64,000 bases of DNA from Bacillus aerolatus (lineage in GTDB: Bacteria; Bacillota; Bacilli; Bacillales; Domibacillaceae). A program made the position numbers and the translations under genes. The stretch lies in NCBI RefSeq assembly GCF_009183655.1, contig NZ_WEIO01000004.1, forward strand, positions 297,556 through 361,555, read 5' to 3'. The notes below the pieces were generated by a model, which ran no database searches, was not told the DNA's origin, and saw nothing but the letters and a program-made list of their open reading frames with translations. This document shows positions 51,831 through 59,466 of the stretch, one piece after another; position 1 is the stretch's first letter; every line of letters begins with the position of its first letter.

Positions 51831-52604
51831 TTAAGCCATTTTTCCGGACGTTACTCCACCATCTATATAGAGGGGAGAGCCCATCATAAACGTTGATTCA
51901 TCCGATGCAAGGAAAAGTGCTGCTTTCGCTACATCCTCAGGACGGCCTAAATCGCCGCTCAATTGCCTTTTTTTAATACTTTCCAATGCCTCCTCCGCAT
52001 TTTCATAAGAATTATTTAAATAATTTTCTACAAACGGTGTGAGAATCGTACCCGGCAAAAGAGCATTTACTCTAATGCTGTACGGGGCATAATCGACTTG
52101 CATTGATTTTGACAAAGCGAGGATGGCCCCTTTTGTTGCCGAGTATATGGCCCTGCGGGAAAGTCCGATTTCCGCAATACACGATGACATATTAATAATG
52201 ACGCCATTCTGTTGCTTCATCATGTGCGGCAGTACAAACTTACTTGGAAGAAATACACCTTTAATATTTACGTTTGTTACTTGATCCCAAAGCTCTTCAC
52301 TCGTTTCATGTAACGCTCCGATACCGGATATTCCTGCGTTATTAAAAAGGACATCTATTTTACCTTTAGAACGAACCGCTTCAGCAACCATTCGCTCCAC
52401 CTCATCCGCCTTTGTTACATCTGCTTGTAAAAATATTGCCTCTCCACCTAGTTGCACAATCTCTTTCACTGTTTCATTGCCAGCTTCACTCGACAAATCA
52501 TTGATAACTAGATGTGCACCTTCTTTAGCAAATAAAAGGGCAGTTGCTTTTCCAATCCCGGAACCCGCCCCAGTTATTAAAACCACTTTGTTTTTAAGTC
52601 TCAT
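51831..52604 (-). CDS. SDR, 2-keto-3-deoxy acid dehydrogenase candidate (cluster B)
   Basis: A 257-residue SDR, same length as its cluster A paralogue and with long identical stretches (MRL start, GSGIGKATALLFAKEGA, QVDYAPYSIRVNALLPGTIL, MMGSPLYIDGG). TGAGSGIG loop, Asp in VINDLSSE, YSATK active site. Follows the IclR gene by 13 bases and precedes the FAH hydrolase by 19 bases, so the three are one unit. Confidence 0.85.
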   Translation of the reverse strand: MRLKNKVVLITGAGSGIGKATALLFAKEGAHLVINDLSSEAGNETVKEIVQLGGEAIFLQADVTKADEVERMVAEAVRSKGKIDVLFNNAGISGIGALHETSEELWDQVTNVNIKGVFLPSKFVLPHMMKQQNGVIINMSSCIAEIGLSRRAIYSATKGAILALSKSMQVDYAPYSIRVNALLPGTILTPFVENYLNNSYENAEEALESIKKRQLSGDLGRPEDVAKAALFLASDESTFMMGSPLYIDGGVTSGKMA

Positions 52605-52617
52605 TCAGATCCCTCTT

Positions 52618-53394
52618 CTATTTAGATTTAACTGAAGCCAAAAATCCCGCTTTCAAAGATATTCTCTTTGCTAAATCAACGATTTCTGCTTGAGCTTGAG
52701 CTTGTTTCTTTTCCCAATTAGTTGCGAGAATTGTTACACTGATCGCTGCGATGATTTTATTTTCATGATTGATGATTGGAGCAGCGATGCAATAAAAGTT
52801 TTCGACTGCTTCCTGGTATTCTTTAATAAATCCATGTTCTTGGATGCTTATTATTTGCTTCCACAAGTCTTCCACCGTTTTCACCGTATATTGAGTTTTC
52901 GGTTCCAAATCTTCCTCAGGATATAATGCTTTTAATTCCTCATACGTATACTTGGACAATTGCACCTTTCCCATTGCAGTCGCATGAGCTGGAAATTTCA
53001 TCCCTGGATCTGTAGCTACTCTTACTGGAGAAGATCCTTCTTTCTTTGCCAAATAGACGATGTTCGTCTCATCAAGCATAGAAAGTTGTACCGTTTCATC
53101 CACTTCATCCACGGTTGACAGCGCTTCCAAAGAAAAGGTATTAATAAGATCGAACTGTTTAAAATATGAAGCGCTAAGAACACCGAGTCTCATGCCAAGT
53201 GAGTAAGTGTCGTCCTTTTCTTTTTTCACCCATCCTAAAGATTCAAGTGTATTCAATAGAGAAAAAAGAGAACTCTTATTGATGCCTAATTCATTCGAGA
53301 AATCTATTAAGCGATATTCACTTGGGTGGTAAGCAATAATACTTAAAATTTTATCTGCTCTTTCTATTGCAGGAACCCAATATTTTTTTTCCAT
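52618..53394 (-). CDS. IclR-family transcriptional regulator
   Basis: A 258-residue regulator. The N-terminal winged helix (AIERADKILSIIAYHPSEYRLIDFSNELGINKSSLFSLLNTL over residues 8-50) precedes the IclR effector domain with PAHATAMGKV and the terminal ISVTILATNWEKKQ. Promoter-proximal gene of cluster B, behind two tandem palindromes that are probable operators, so it is likely autoregulated and controls the whole cluster. Confidence 0.9.
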   Translation of the reverse strand: MEKKYWVPAIERADKILSIIAYHPSEYRLIDFSNELGINKSSLFSLLNTLESLGWVKKEKDDTYSLGMRLGVLSASYFKQFDLINTFSLEALSTVDEVDETVQLSMLDETNIVYLAKKEGSSPVRVATDPGMKFPAHATAMGKVQLSKYTYEELKALYPEEDLEPKTQYTVKTVEDLWKQIISIQEHGFIKEYQEAVENFYCIAAPIINHENKIIAAISVTILATNWEKKQAQAQAEIVDLAKRISLKAGFLASVKSK

Positions 53395-53418
53395 AAGATC
53401 AAACCTTTCGACCTTGTA

Positions 53419-53454
53419 GGTTTACTATAATAAACCAGGTTTATTTTTATAAAC
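53419..53454 (-). promoter_or_regulatory. Two tandem palindromes upstream of iclR
   Basis: GGTTTA-N6-TAAACC (53419-53436) and GTTTAT-TTTT-ATAAAC (53439-53454), both perfect and 20 bp centre to centre, 25-60 bp before the iclR start. Confidence 0.75.
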
Positions 53455-53576
53455 TCAATATATCACGCTTAGTTTTACTAATCAATAGAATATTACAATT
53501 TTTCTAAAAATTTTAATATTTACTCTTTTTTATCTTTAAAGCTTTTATTGTTATGATTTGAAGCCTTAGGAAAAAT

Positions 53577-53616
53577 AAAAACCCTAGAAAGAATCTTGTA
53601 TCTCTCTAGGTTTTTC
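53577..53616 (-). terminator. Terminator of the small lipoprotein gene
   Basis: AACCTAGA / TCTAGGGTT stem and TTTTTATTTTT tail on the minus strand. Confidence 0.8.
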
Positions 53617-53655
53617 TACAAATAATTTTCATCTTAACCCAAATACATCTACATC

Positions 53656-54018
53656 TTATTGATTTTTCATCGAAAACGTCTCTTTTTTTCCATTCCATTC
53701 GACTGTCACTTCATATTCGCCACTTTCAGGTTGATGAGCACATCCTCCACAATGGCTGTTTAAACCAATTCTTCTATCCTCCATCTCTATTTCCCCGCTC
53801 ATGCTGCCATTTACCCATTTCACTTCTTTTAAGTGATTTATATCCTCACCTTTGTACACGAGTTCTCCTTCCCCTACTTCCTGGTCGCCGGAATGGTTCA
53901 AGGTAAATGTTCCTTTCCAATGTTCACTTTCCCCCGAATAAGTATTAGTAGAAATGCAGCCCATGAGCGAACAACTGACTATCGTCAAAAAGGTGATGAA
54001 AAATAGAAACTTTTTCAT
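53656..54018 (-). CDS. Putative lipoprotein of unknown function
   Basis: A 120-residue protein with a type II signal peptide (SLMGC, Cys about 21) and a beta-rich remainder with two close cysteines (HCGGCAH). GGAGGGG precedes the chosen ATG; an upstream start adds seven residues. Terminators on both sides isolate it. Family not recognised. Confidence 0.72.
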   Translation of the reverse strand: MKKFLFFITFLTIVSCSLMGCISTNTYSGESEHWKGTFTLNHSGDQEVGEGELVYKGEDINHLKEVKWVNGSMSGEIEMEDRRIGLNSHCGGCAHQPESGEYEVTVEWNGKKETFSMKNQ

Positions 54019-54174
54019 ATACACCCCTCCCTCTAACAAAATATTTTACCTTTGATGAAACATATACCAAGAAAAGGAGGTGTGATCTATCTTGCTGTGT
54101 CGTTATATTTTAAACTAATTCTGCTGCTCGTTTTCTTCCCTTAAATTGAAATATTTACAATTTACGCACGACAA

Positions 54175-54203
54175 AAACAGACTCGCCGCCTCCGGTGAGT
54201 CCG
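54175..54203 (-). terminator. Terminator of the glutamine-type ABC operon
   Basis: GACTCACC / GGCGAGTC-like stem followed by TGTTTTTG on the minus strand. Confidence 0.82.
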
Positions 54204-54212
54204 TACTCTAAA

Positions 54213-54941
54213 TTATAATACCTTACTTAAAAATGCTTTCGTCCGTTCGTGCTGCGGGTTCCCGAATAATTCAGCCGGTTTGTTTTCTTCGACGATGTAG
54301 CCGCCGTCCATGAAGATGACGCGGTCGCCGACTTCGCGGGCAAAGCCCATTTCATGAGTGACGACGACCATTGTCATCCCTTCTTTTGCGAGCTGCTTCA
54401 TAACTTCGAGCACGTCGCCGACCATTTCGGGATCGAGTGCGGAAGTCGGCTCATCAAACAGCATGATTTTCGGATTCATTGCGAGCGCGCGGGCGATGGC
54501 GACACGTTGCTTTTGCCCGCCAGATAATTCTCCGGGGTAGCTGCCCGCTTTTTCCTGCAGTCCCACTTTTGCCAGCAGTTCATGCGCCTTTTTAATGGCT
54601 TCTTCCTTGTTCATCGATAACGCTTTAATCGGCCCAAGCGTGATGTTTTCTACGACCGTTTTATGAGGAAAAAGATTGAACTGCTGAAACACCATGCCGA
54701 CATTTTGTCTTACTTTATTAATATCCACTTTCGGATCGGTAATATCGTGGCCGTTAATGGTTACACTGCCGCCGGTAATTGCTTCGAGCCGGTTTAAACA
54801 ACGCAAAAACGTACTCTTGCCGGAACCGGACGGGCCGATGACACATACGACTTCTTTTTCCTGAATATCGGCATTAATATCTTTTAACACTTCCAAATTG
54901 CCAAACGATTTTTTTAAATTTTTCACTTTAATGACGGTCAT
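54213..54941 (-). CDS. glnQ: Polar amino-acid ABC transporter ATPase, GlnQ-like
   Basis: A 242-residue PAAT-family ATPase: Walker [11 protein letters not shown]-loop [15 protein letters not shown], signature [17 protein letters not shown], Walker [16 protein letters not shown] and switch His [10 protein letters not shown]. Overlaps the permease by 4 bases. GlnQ versus ArtM-type cannot be settled, but GlnQ is the nearest recall. Confidence 0.9.
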   Translation of the reverse strand: MTVIKVKNLKKSFGNLEVLKDINADIQEKEVVCVIGPSGSGKSTFLRCLNRLEAITGGSVTINGHDITDPKVDINKVRQNVGMVFQQFNLFPHKTVVENITLGPIKALSMNKEEAIKKAHELLAKVGLQEKAGSYPGELSGGQKQRVAIARALAMNPKIMLFDEPTSALDPEMVGDVLEVMKQLAKEGMTMVVVTHEMGFAREVGDRVIFMDGGYIVEENKPAELFGNPQHERTKAFLSKVL

Positions 54942-55582
54942 CGTAATTCAAACCTCCTTTCAAGGAAACTGGCAAGCAGTGACAATAAGTAAATGATGAT
55001 AAAATAAATAATCCCGACAGTGAGCCAGATTTTAAACGCTTCAAACGTGGCGGACGCCTGGATTTCCCCTTGCTGTGTTAAGTCGGCAATGCCGATAATT
55101 GATAAAAGTGACGTATCCTTTAAACTAATAATCGACTGGTTCGTAATTGTCGGCAGCATCCGCCTGAACGCCTGCGGCAAAATGATGTACCGCATCGTTT
55201 GTACATTCGTTAAACCAACGGACCTTGCTGCTTCTGCCTGTCCTTTATCAATGGACTGGATACCAGCGCGGATGATTTCAGCAAAATAGGCGCCGGCGTT
55301 AATCGCAACCGTAATAATCCCGGCCGTCGTGCTGTTAAAAGAAATCCACGACAAGGAATTCACACCGAAATAAATAAAGAACAATTGTACGAGAAATGGC
55401 GTTCCGCGGATGGCATCGATAAATATTTTAGCGATCCAGTTTAAGATTTTCAGCGGAGCCAGCCGCATGAGCGCCATAATCAATCCGAGAATGAAACCTA
55501 GTATAATAGCAATAATAAAAATATAAAGAGTAACCTGAAGACCTTTCAGTAAATAAGGCAATGCGTTGACGATCGTATCCAC
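54938..55582 (-). CDS. glnP: Polar amino-acid ABC permease, GlnP-like
   Basis: A 214-residue HisMQ-type permease with five helices; the EAA loop [30 protein letters not shown] contacts the ATPase (positions about 135-165). Follows the binding-protein gene after a hairpin. Confidence 0.9.
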   Translation of the reverse strand: MDTIVNALPYLLKGLQVTLYIFIIAIILGFILGLIMALMRLAPLKILNWIAKIFIDAIRGTPFLVQLFFIYFGVNSLSWISFNSTTAGIITVAINAGAYFAEIIRAGIQSIDKGQAEAARSVGLTNVQTMRYIILPQAFRRMLPTITNQSIISLKDTSLLSIIGIADLTQQGEIQASATFEAFKIWLTVGIIYFIIIYLLSLLASFLERRFELR

Positions 55583-55598
55583 TCAATCCTCCCCTTCC

Positions 55599-55628
55599 AA
55601 AAAGAAAGCGCGCAGTCTGCGCGCTTTC
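55599..55628 (-). terminator. Partial terminator between glnH and glnP
   Basis: Perfect 12-bp stem GAAAGCGCGCAG / CTGCGCGCTTTC with a single-base centre, then TTTTTGG on the minus strand. Likely reduces permease and ATPase synthesis relative to binding protein. Confidence 0.85.
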
Positions 55629-55640
55629 TCTACATTGTCA

Positions 55641-56417
55641 TTATTCTGCAAGGTATGTTTTGATGATTTCATCATACTTGCCGTTTTCTTTCAGCTCTGC
55701 GAGTCCTTTGTTAATTTTATCAAGAAGCTCTTTGTTTTCACCTTTTAACACAGCAATTCCATACTGGTCGCCATTTAAGCGCTCACCAACCGTTTGCAGG
55801 CCAAGGTCTTTTTGAGCAATGGCATAAGCAATGACCGGGTAGTCCTCGATCAAGGCATCCGCGTTTCCGTTCGCTACTTCCTGGAACATCGCCGGGCTGT
55901 CGTTAAATTGCTTTACTGTATAGCCTTCTTTTTCCGCATTTTCCTGAGCAAAAGCCGCACCTGTCGTTCCTTTTTTCACCGCGACTATTTTTCCTTTTAA
56001 ATCACTGATTGTTTTAATGTCTTTATTATCTTTTTTCACGACGAGCGTAAGACCCGCATCAAAATATGGCTCAGAAAAATCAACGACCTTTTTCCGTTCA
56101 TCCGTAATACTCATCCCTGCAATTGCTACATCGAGCTCGCCCGCTTGCATAGCCGGAATAATCCCGCCGAAATCCATCGGGGAGAACTTAATGTTGAAAT
56201 CCTGGCTGTCGGCGATCGCATTAATTAAGTCAATATCGATTCCTTTGTATTCTCCGTCTTGCTCAAATTCAAATGGAGCATAAGTTGTATCAATCCCCAC
56301 TTTATATTCCTTTTGCTCGGCTCCTTCTCCGGTGCCGCCGGTTGTTTTTTCTTCGCCGCATGCTGCCAATAAAAGGACAAATGCAAGCACTAAACTGAAT
56401 AACCCAAATTTCCTCAT
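55641..56417 (-). CDS. glnH: Polar amino-acid binding lipoprotein, GlnH-like
   Basis: A 258-residue solute-binding protein with lipobox LLAAC and the PAAT pattern YAPFEFEQDGEYKGIDIDL, MQAGELDVAIAGMSIT and the closing YDEIIKTYL. Start at the ATG 6 bases after GGAGTG; an ATG three codons earlier is too close to that site. Probably binds glutamine or a similar polar amino acid. Confidence 0.9.
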   Translation of the reverse strand: MRKFGLFSLVLAFVLLLAACGEEKTTGGTGEGAEQKEYKVGIDTTYAPFEFEQDGEYKGIDIDLINAIADSQDFNIKFSPMDFGGIIPAMQAGELDVAIAGMSITDERKKVVDFSEPYFDAGLTLVVKKDNKDIKTISDLKGKIVAVKKGTTGAAFAQENAEKEGYTVKQFNDSPAMFQEVANGNADALIEDYPVIAYAIAQKDLGLQTVGERLNGDQYGIAVLKGENKELLDKINKGLAELKENGKYDEIIKTYLAE

Positions 56418-56545
56418 CCCATTCACTCCAATTTCTTAAATATTTATTGGTGGAACATTAAAAATATAGAATATTCGAAAAATAAAAATCAGACTTGCTC
56501 GCCCACTCAATGTATGCATGGACAAACCGGTTTATGCAAAGGGCT

Positions 56546-56587
56546 ATTATACTAACTTTTTCGACAGGAAGGCAGGAATTCCTGCCT
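56546..56587 (-). promoter_or_regulatory. glnH promoter with 18-bp perfect palindrome over the -35
   Basis: Minus strand TATAAT (56551-56546) with a 17-bp spacer to a poor -35 (TGCCTT, 56574-56569). The -35 lies inside AGGCAGGAATTCCTGCCT (56570-56587), a perfect 18-bp palindrome. A repressor or activator site is likely; no regulator is identifiable. The rest of the 56.43-56.70 kb gap shows nothing else. Confidence 0.7.
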
Positions 56588-56660
56588 AGGTGAGAAAAAC
56601 TCCGGAAGAAATAAATCGCTATTAAGCGAATGATTCGTTTCAATATCCGGCCTTCACTGC

Positions 56661-56692
56661 TAAAAAACGGACTGGCTTCTTTGCCAGTCCGC
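56661..56692 (-). terminator. Terminator of the TetR-ABC exporter operon
   Basis: CGGACTGGC / GCCAGTCCG stem followed by TTTTTT on the minus strand, after tetR. Confidence 0.92.
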
Positions 56693-56703
56693 GCCTCTAA
56701 TGC

Positions 56704-57360
56704 TTATTCTTTCTCGTACACGCCATGCTTAACAATATCCAGATAGTCCTCAAGCTCTTTCATCAGCGGATCGGGATCATTAAAAAAATCGTATTGCTTA
56801 TTTTTATAAAGAGTCTGATATTTAGCAGATAACTGTTCAACGATAAATGCCGTCATTTGAATGACCGTGTCTGCTGAAATGCCCGGACGCAACTTTTCCG
56901 GAGGGATCAGTTCTTTCATATAAATTCGGCGCTGCAAATAATCTTCTCCATATGCTTCATAATGCTTCTCCATCATTTCTTCTATTTCAATCCTGACAGC
57001 TGCCGGAGGATAGAAAAACGCATCGGTAATAAACTGTGTTTCCTGTCTGTAAGGAGCCATCGCTTCATGCTTCAGCCGGGCGATTTCCTTGACCCGTTCA
57101 AAAAAATCACCGGATTGCACGTTATTGATTGCTTCCATCGTTTTCTCGGTCAAAAGAGTAACGGTACATTTCACTAAATATATATATAAATTCTTTTTGC
57201 TTTTAAAATAATGAAAGAGAAGGCCCTTCGAAATGCCAGCCCGGCTCGTAATAATATCCGTCGACGTTTTGTCATAGCCATTTTTCACAAATTCCTCGAT
57301 CGCCACTTGCAGAATCAGCTCTTTTTTGGCTTGAGGCTGTCTTTCAAAAGCTGCATACAA
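56704..57360 (-). CDS. TetR-family repressor
   Basis: A 218-residue regulator: HTH QVAIEEFVKNGYDKTSTDIITSRAGISKGLLFHYFKSKKNLY (about 19-60) and a ligand-binding helical domain. TTG start 7 bases after GAGGTG. Last gene of an ABC exporter operon whose promoter carries two TTGACT-N4-AGTCAA operators, so it is an autorepressor of its own operon. Confidence 0.9.
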   Translation of the reverse strand: MYAAFERQPQAKKELILQVAIEEFVKNGYDKTSTDIITSRAGISKGLLFHYFKSKKNLYIYLVKCTVTLLTEKTMEAINNVQSGDFFERVKEIARLKHEAMAPYRQETQFITDAFFYPPAAVRIEIEEMMEKHYEAYGEDYLQRRIYMKELIPPEKLRPGISADTVIQMTAFIVEQLSAKYQTLYKNKQYDFFNDPDPLMKELEDYLDIVKHGVYEKE

Positions 57361-57384
57361 TCTTGAACACCTCGAACTTTCTTC

Positions 57385-58182
57385 TTAAACGGAAATGTCT
57401 TTCTTTTTATATACTATAAAGGCGGCGAAGACGGTAAGCAAGATAACTGCAGCCATAATTGCCACATATAAAGCTTTTATCGCGCCCTCGTTAATAATAT
57501 TAGCCGCATCGGCATAATTAAATGGACTGAAATATTTTAACACGTCCAAATCTGCTGATAAGCCGGACATCATATTAAAAAAGTAGGCAATGATCACAAC
57601 AGCAATCGAAATGGAAAGAATATTTCTCGTTTTTCTCATCATGGATGAAAGCATAAATGAAATCGCCGCAAATGTGAAATGAAGCAATATCGTTGCGATA
57701 ACTAACAAAGCAAATGTTTTGTAAGGTACGTCGTGACCTTCAGCAAATTGGAAGCCGACTAAGCTTGCGATCACTGCTATCCCGTTTAAAATAAGAAGGT
57801 TGATGATAACCGCGGCAAGCTTTTGCGCCACGATCTGATTTCTCGTAATCGGCTTTGACAGCAAAAACTCAATCGTCTTTTCATTTTCTTCCTTCGCTAA
57901 AATGTTAGATGCAAGCATTGCTGCATAAATACTTCCGAGAAGAGTCGTCATCATATGAACTTCAATTCCATAAAACCCCATTAATGTGCCAAAGCCGAGT
58001 TCATCCATCCCAAACGCTTTTTGCATCGATTCGGGATACGCTTCCATCATCTTTGATAGGCTTTCTTGCTGCTCGGCAAACTGTGGGAACATACTTAACA
58101 GCCCTACAATCAAGCCGCCAAGGATCACACTCCAAATAATTAAAGCTTTTCGGTTGCGCTTCCATTCTCTTTGAAATATCAT
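57385..58182 (-). CDS. ABC-2 type transporter permease
   Basis: A 265-residue permease with six helices and a large first extracytoplasmic loop. The region ASNILAKEENEKTIEFLLSKPITRNQIVAQKL (about 110-145) is typical of ABC-2 permeases. Start chosen at ATG behind AGGAGGG; an upstream start would overlap the ATPase gene. Works with the preceding ATPase to export an unknown, probably hydrophobic, compound. Confidence 0.87.
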   Translation of the reverse strand: MIFQREWKRNRKALIIWSVILGGLIVGLLSMFPQFAEQQESLSKMMEAYPESMQKAFGMDELGFGTLMGFYGIEVHMMTTLLGSIYAAMLASNILAKEENEKTIEFLLSKPITRNQIVAQKLAAVIINLLILNGIAVIASLVGFQFAEGHDVPYKTFALLVIATILLHFTFAAISFMLSSMMRKTRNILSISIAVVIIAYFFNMMSGLSADLDVLKYFSPFNYADAANIINEGAIKALYVAIMAAVILLTVFAAFIVYKKKDISV

Positions 58183-58195
58183 CCTGCAACCCTCC

Positions 58196-59071
58196 TCAAC
58201 TTTCATAATAGTGCATAAAAATTTCTTCAAGCGTCGGTTCCTCGATTAACAAATCGTGCAGCGGCAAACCGTTCAATTTGCTGAGCAGCTCCTGAATTTC
58301 GCCACTGTAAAGCAGCTTTATTTCATTGGCGTTTACTTCCTGTTTGATTACACCTTCAAGTTCCACATAAAGCGGCTCTGCCTTTTCAAAAGTGAGCGTT
58401 ATATTTTTCACTTTATTTTTCGTCAAGTTTTCAATCGTTTCCACTCTGACTAGCTTACCTTCTTTTATAATGGCGACACGGTCACACATTTTTTGTACTT
58501 CACTTAAAATATGTGAAGAAAAGAAAATCGTGGCACCGCGCTTTCGTTCTTCATGCAGCAAATCGAAAAAATGATGCTGCATTAACGGATCTAATCCGCT
58601 CGTCGGTTCGTCTAAAATAATCAGCTTTGGTTCATGAAGAAGCGCCTGAACAATGCCGACTTTTTTCCGGTTGCCAAATGATAGATCTTCTATTTTCCGG
58701 CTTACATCCAAATCTAGTCTGGCCGCCAAGTCTTTCATTCTCGCGGCGTTAAAATTTTTGTGAAATCGGGCGGAATAGGTTAATAAGTCAATCACTTTCA
58801 TATCATCATAGTAATGGACTTCCGATGGCAAATAGCCGACTTGCTGCCGAATCTCTTTTGACTGCTTCACAATGTCTTTGCCAAAAACAGTGGCACTGCC
58901 GCTCGTCGGAAAAATAAAATTCAGCAGTGTGCGGATCGTTGTACTTTTCCCGGCGCCATTTGGACCAATGAAGCCGAAAATTTCTCCTTCTTCAATGGAA
59001 AAAGACATGTCAGAAATCCCCCGGTTATTTTTATATGATTTCGTTAACTGATAAAGCTCCACAATCGCCAT
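58196..59071 (-). CDS. ABC transporter ATPase (CcmA/drug-export type)
   Basis: A 291-residue ATPase: Walker A GPNGAGKST, Q-loop VGYLPSEVHYY, degenerate signature LSFGNRKKVGIVQALLH, Walker B LIILDEPTSGLDP and switch His SSHILSE. A C-terminal extension of about 70 residues resembles BcrA/drug exporters. First gene of the operon; AAAGGAGG precedes the ATG. Confidence 0.9.
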   Translation of the reverse strand: MAIVELYQLTKSYKNNRGISDMSFSIEEGEIFGFIGPNGAGKSTTIRTLLNFIFPTSGSATVFGKDIVKQSKEIRQQVGYLPSEVHYYDDMKVIDLLTYSARFHKNFNAARMKDLAARLDLDVSRKIEDLSFGNRKKVGIVQALLHEPKLIILDEPTSGLDPLMQHHFFDLLHEERKRGATIFFSSHILSEVQKMCDRVAIIKEGKLVRVETIENLTKNKVKNITLTFEKAEPLYVELEGVIKQEVNANEIKLLYSGEIQELLSKLNGLPLHDLLIEEPTLEEIFMHYYES

Positions 59072-59104
59072 CGTGCTTCCTCCTTTTTGAAAAACGAAAC
59101 TTTA

Positions 59105-59154
59105 TTGACTGACTAGTCAATTTCAATCTTATCTCGTGTTGACTCACTAGTCAA
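59105..59154 (-). promoter_or_regulatory. Exporter promoter with two TetR operators
   Basis: Two copies of TTGACT-N4-AGTCAA (59105-59120 and 59139-59154), 34 bp centre to centre. On the minus strand the distal copy supplies the -35 TTGACT (59154-59149), 17 bp from a -10 TAAGAT (59131-59126); the proximal copy lies at the transcription start. Confidence 0.88.
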
Positions 59155-59182
59155 TAAACTTTTTCTATTCCATCCAATGACG

Positions 59183-59212
59183 AAAAAAAGCTGCCGCAAC
59201 GGACAGCTTTTA
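59183..59212 (-). terminator. Terminator downstream of citrate synthase
   Basis: AAAGCTGTCCG / CGGCAGCTTT stem with one bulge and TTTTTTT on the minus strand. Confidence 0.85.
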
Positions 59213-59231
59213 CATCAAAATCTAAGAGGTT

Positions 59232-59280
59232 GTTTACGATTTCTACCGGTTGTTCATCAATTCTAAGGGATTGTTCACGA
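59232..59280. repeat. Short intergenic array, 20-21 bp period, core GTTCA
   Basis: GTTTA at 59232, GTTCA at 59252 and 59273 (steps 20, 21), each preceded by TT and followed by an ATTTC or ATTCTA-like stretch. Same core as the 18.5-kb array. Between the TetR operators and citrate synthase; the remainder to 59466 shows no gene. Confidence 0.65.
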
Positions 59281-59466
59281 TTTCCACTATACAAATCCTG
59301 CTAAACATATCATCATGTATGAAGTTCCAGTGTTCCTGTCTACACTACTAGTAGCATCTAGCGAAGGAAGCGATGAAACATGAAACGGGATTTATATAAG
59401 TATTGAACTTACAATAAATGTCTTAGTCGGTTTTCTATTAAAATGTTAGTGCTGTTCCCATTTCAA

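Noticed and set aside
54088..54150. Twenty-codon hydrophobic frame behind AAGGAGG on the plus strand
   Set aside because: The start codon touches the ribosome binding site and nothing else supports it.
56427..56640. T-box or riboswitch upstream of glnH
   Set aside because: No specifier loop, antiterminator or terminator arrangement; only a palindrome and promoter.
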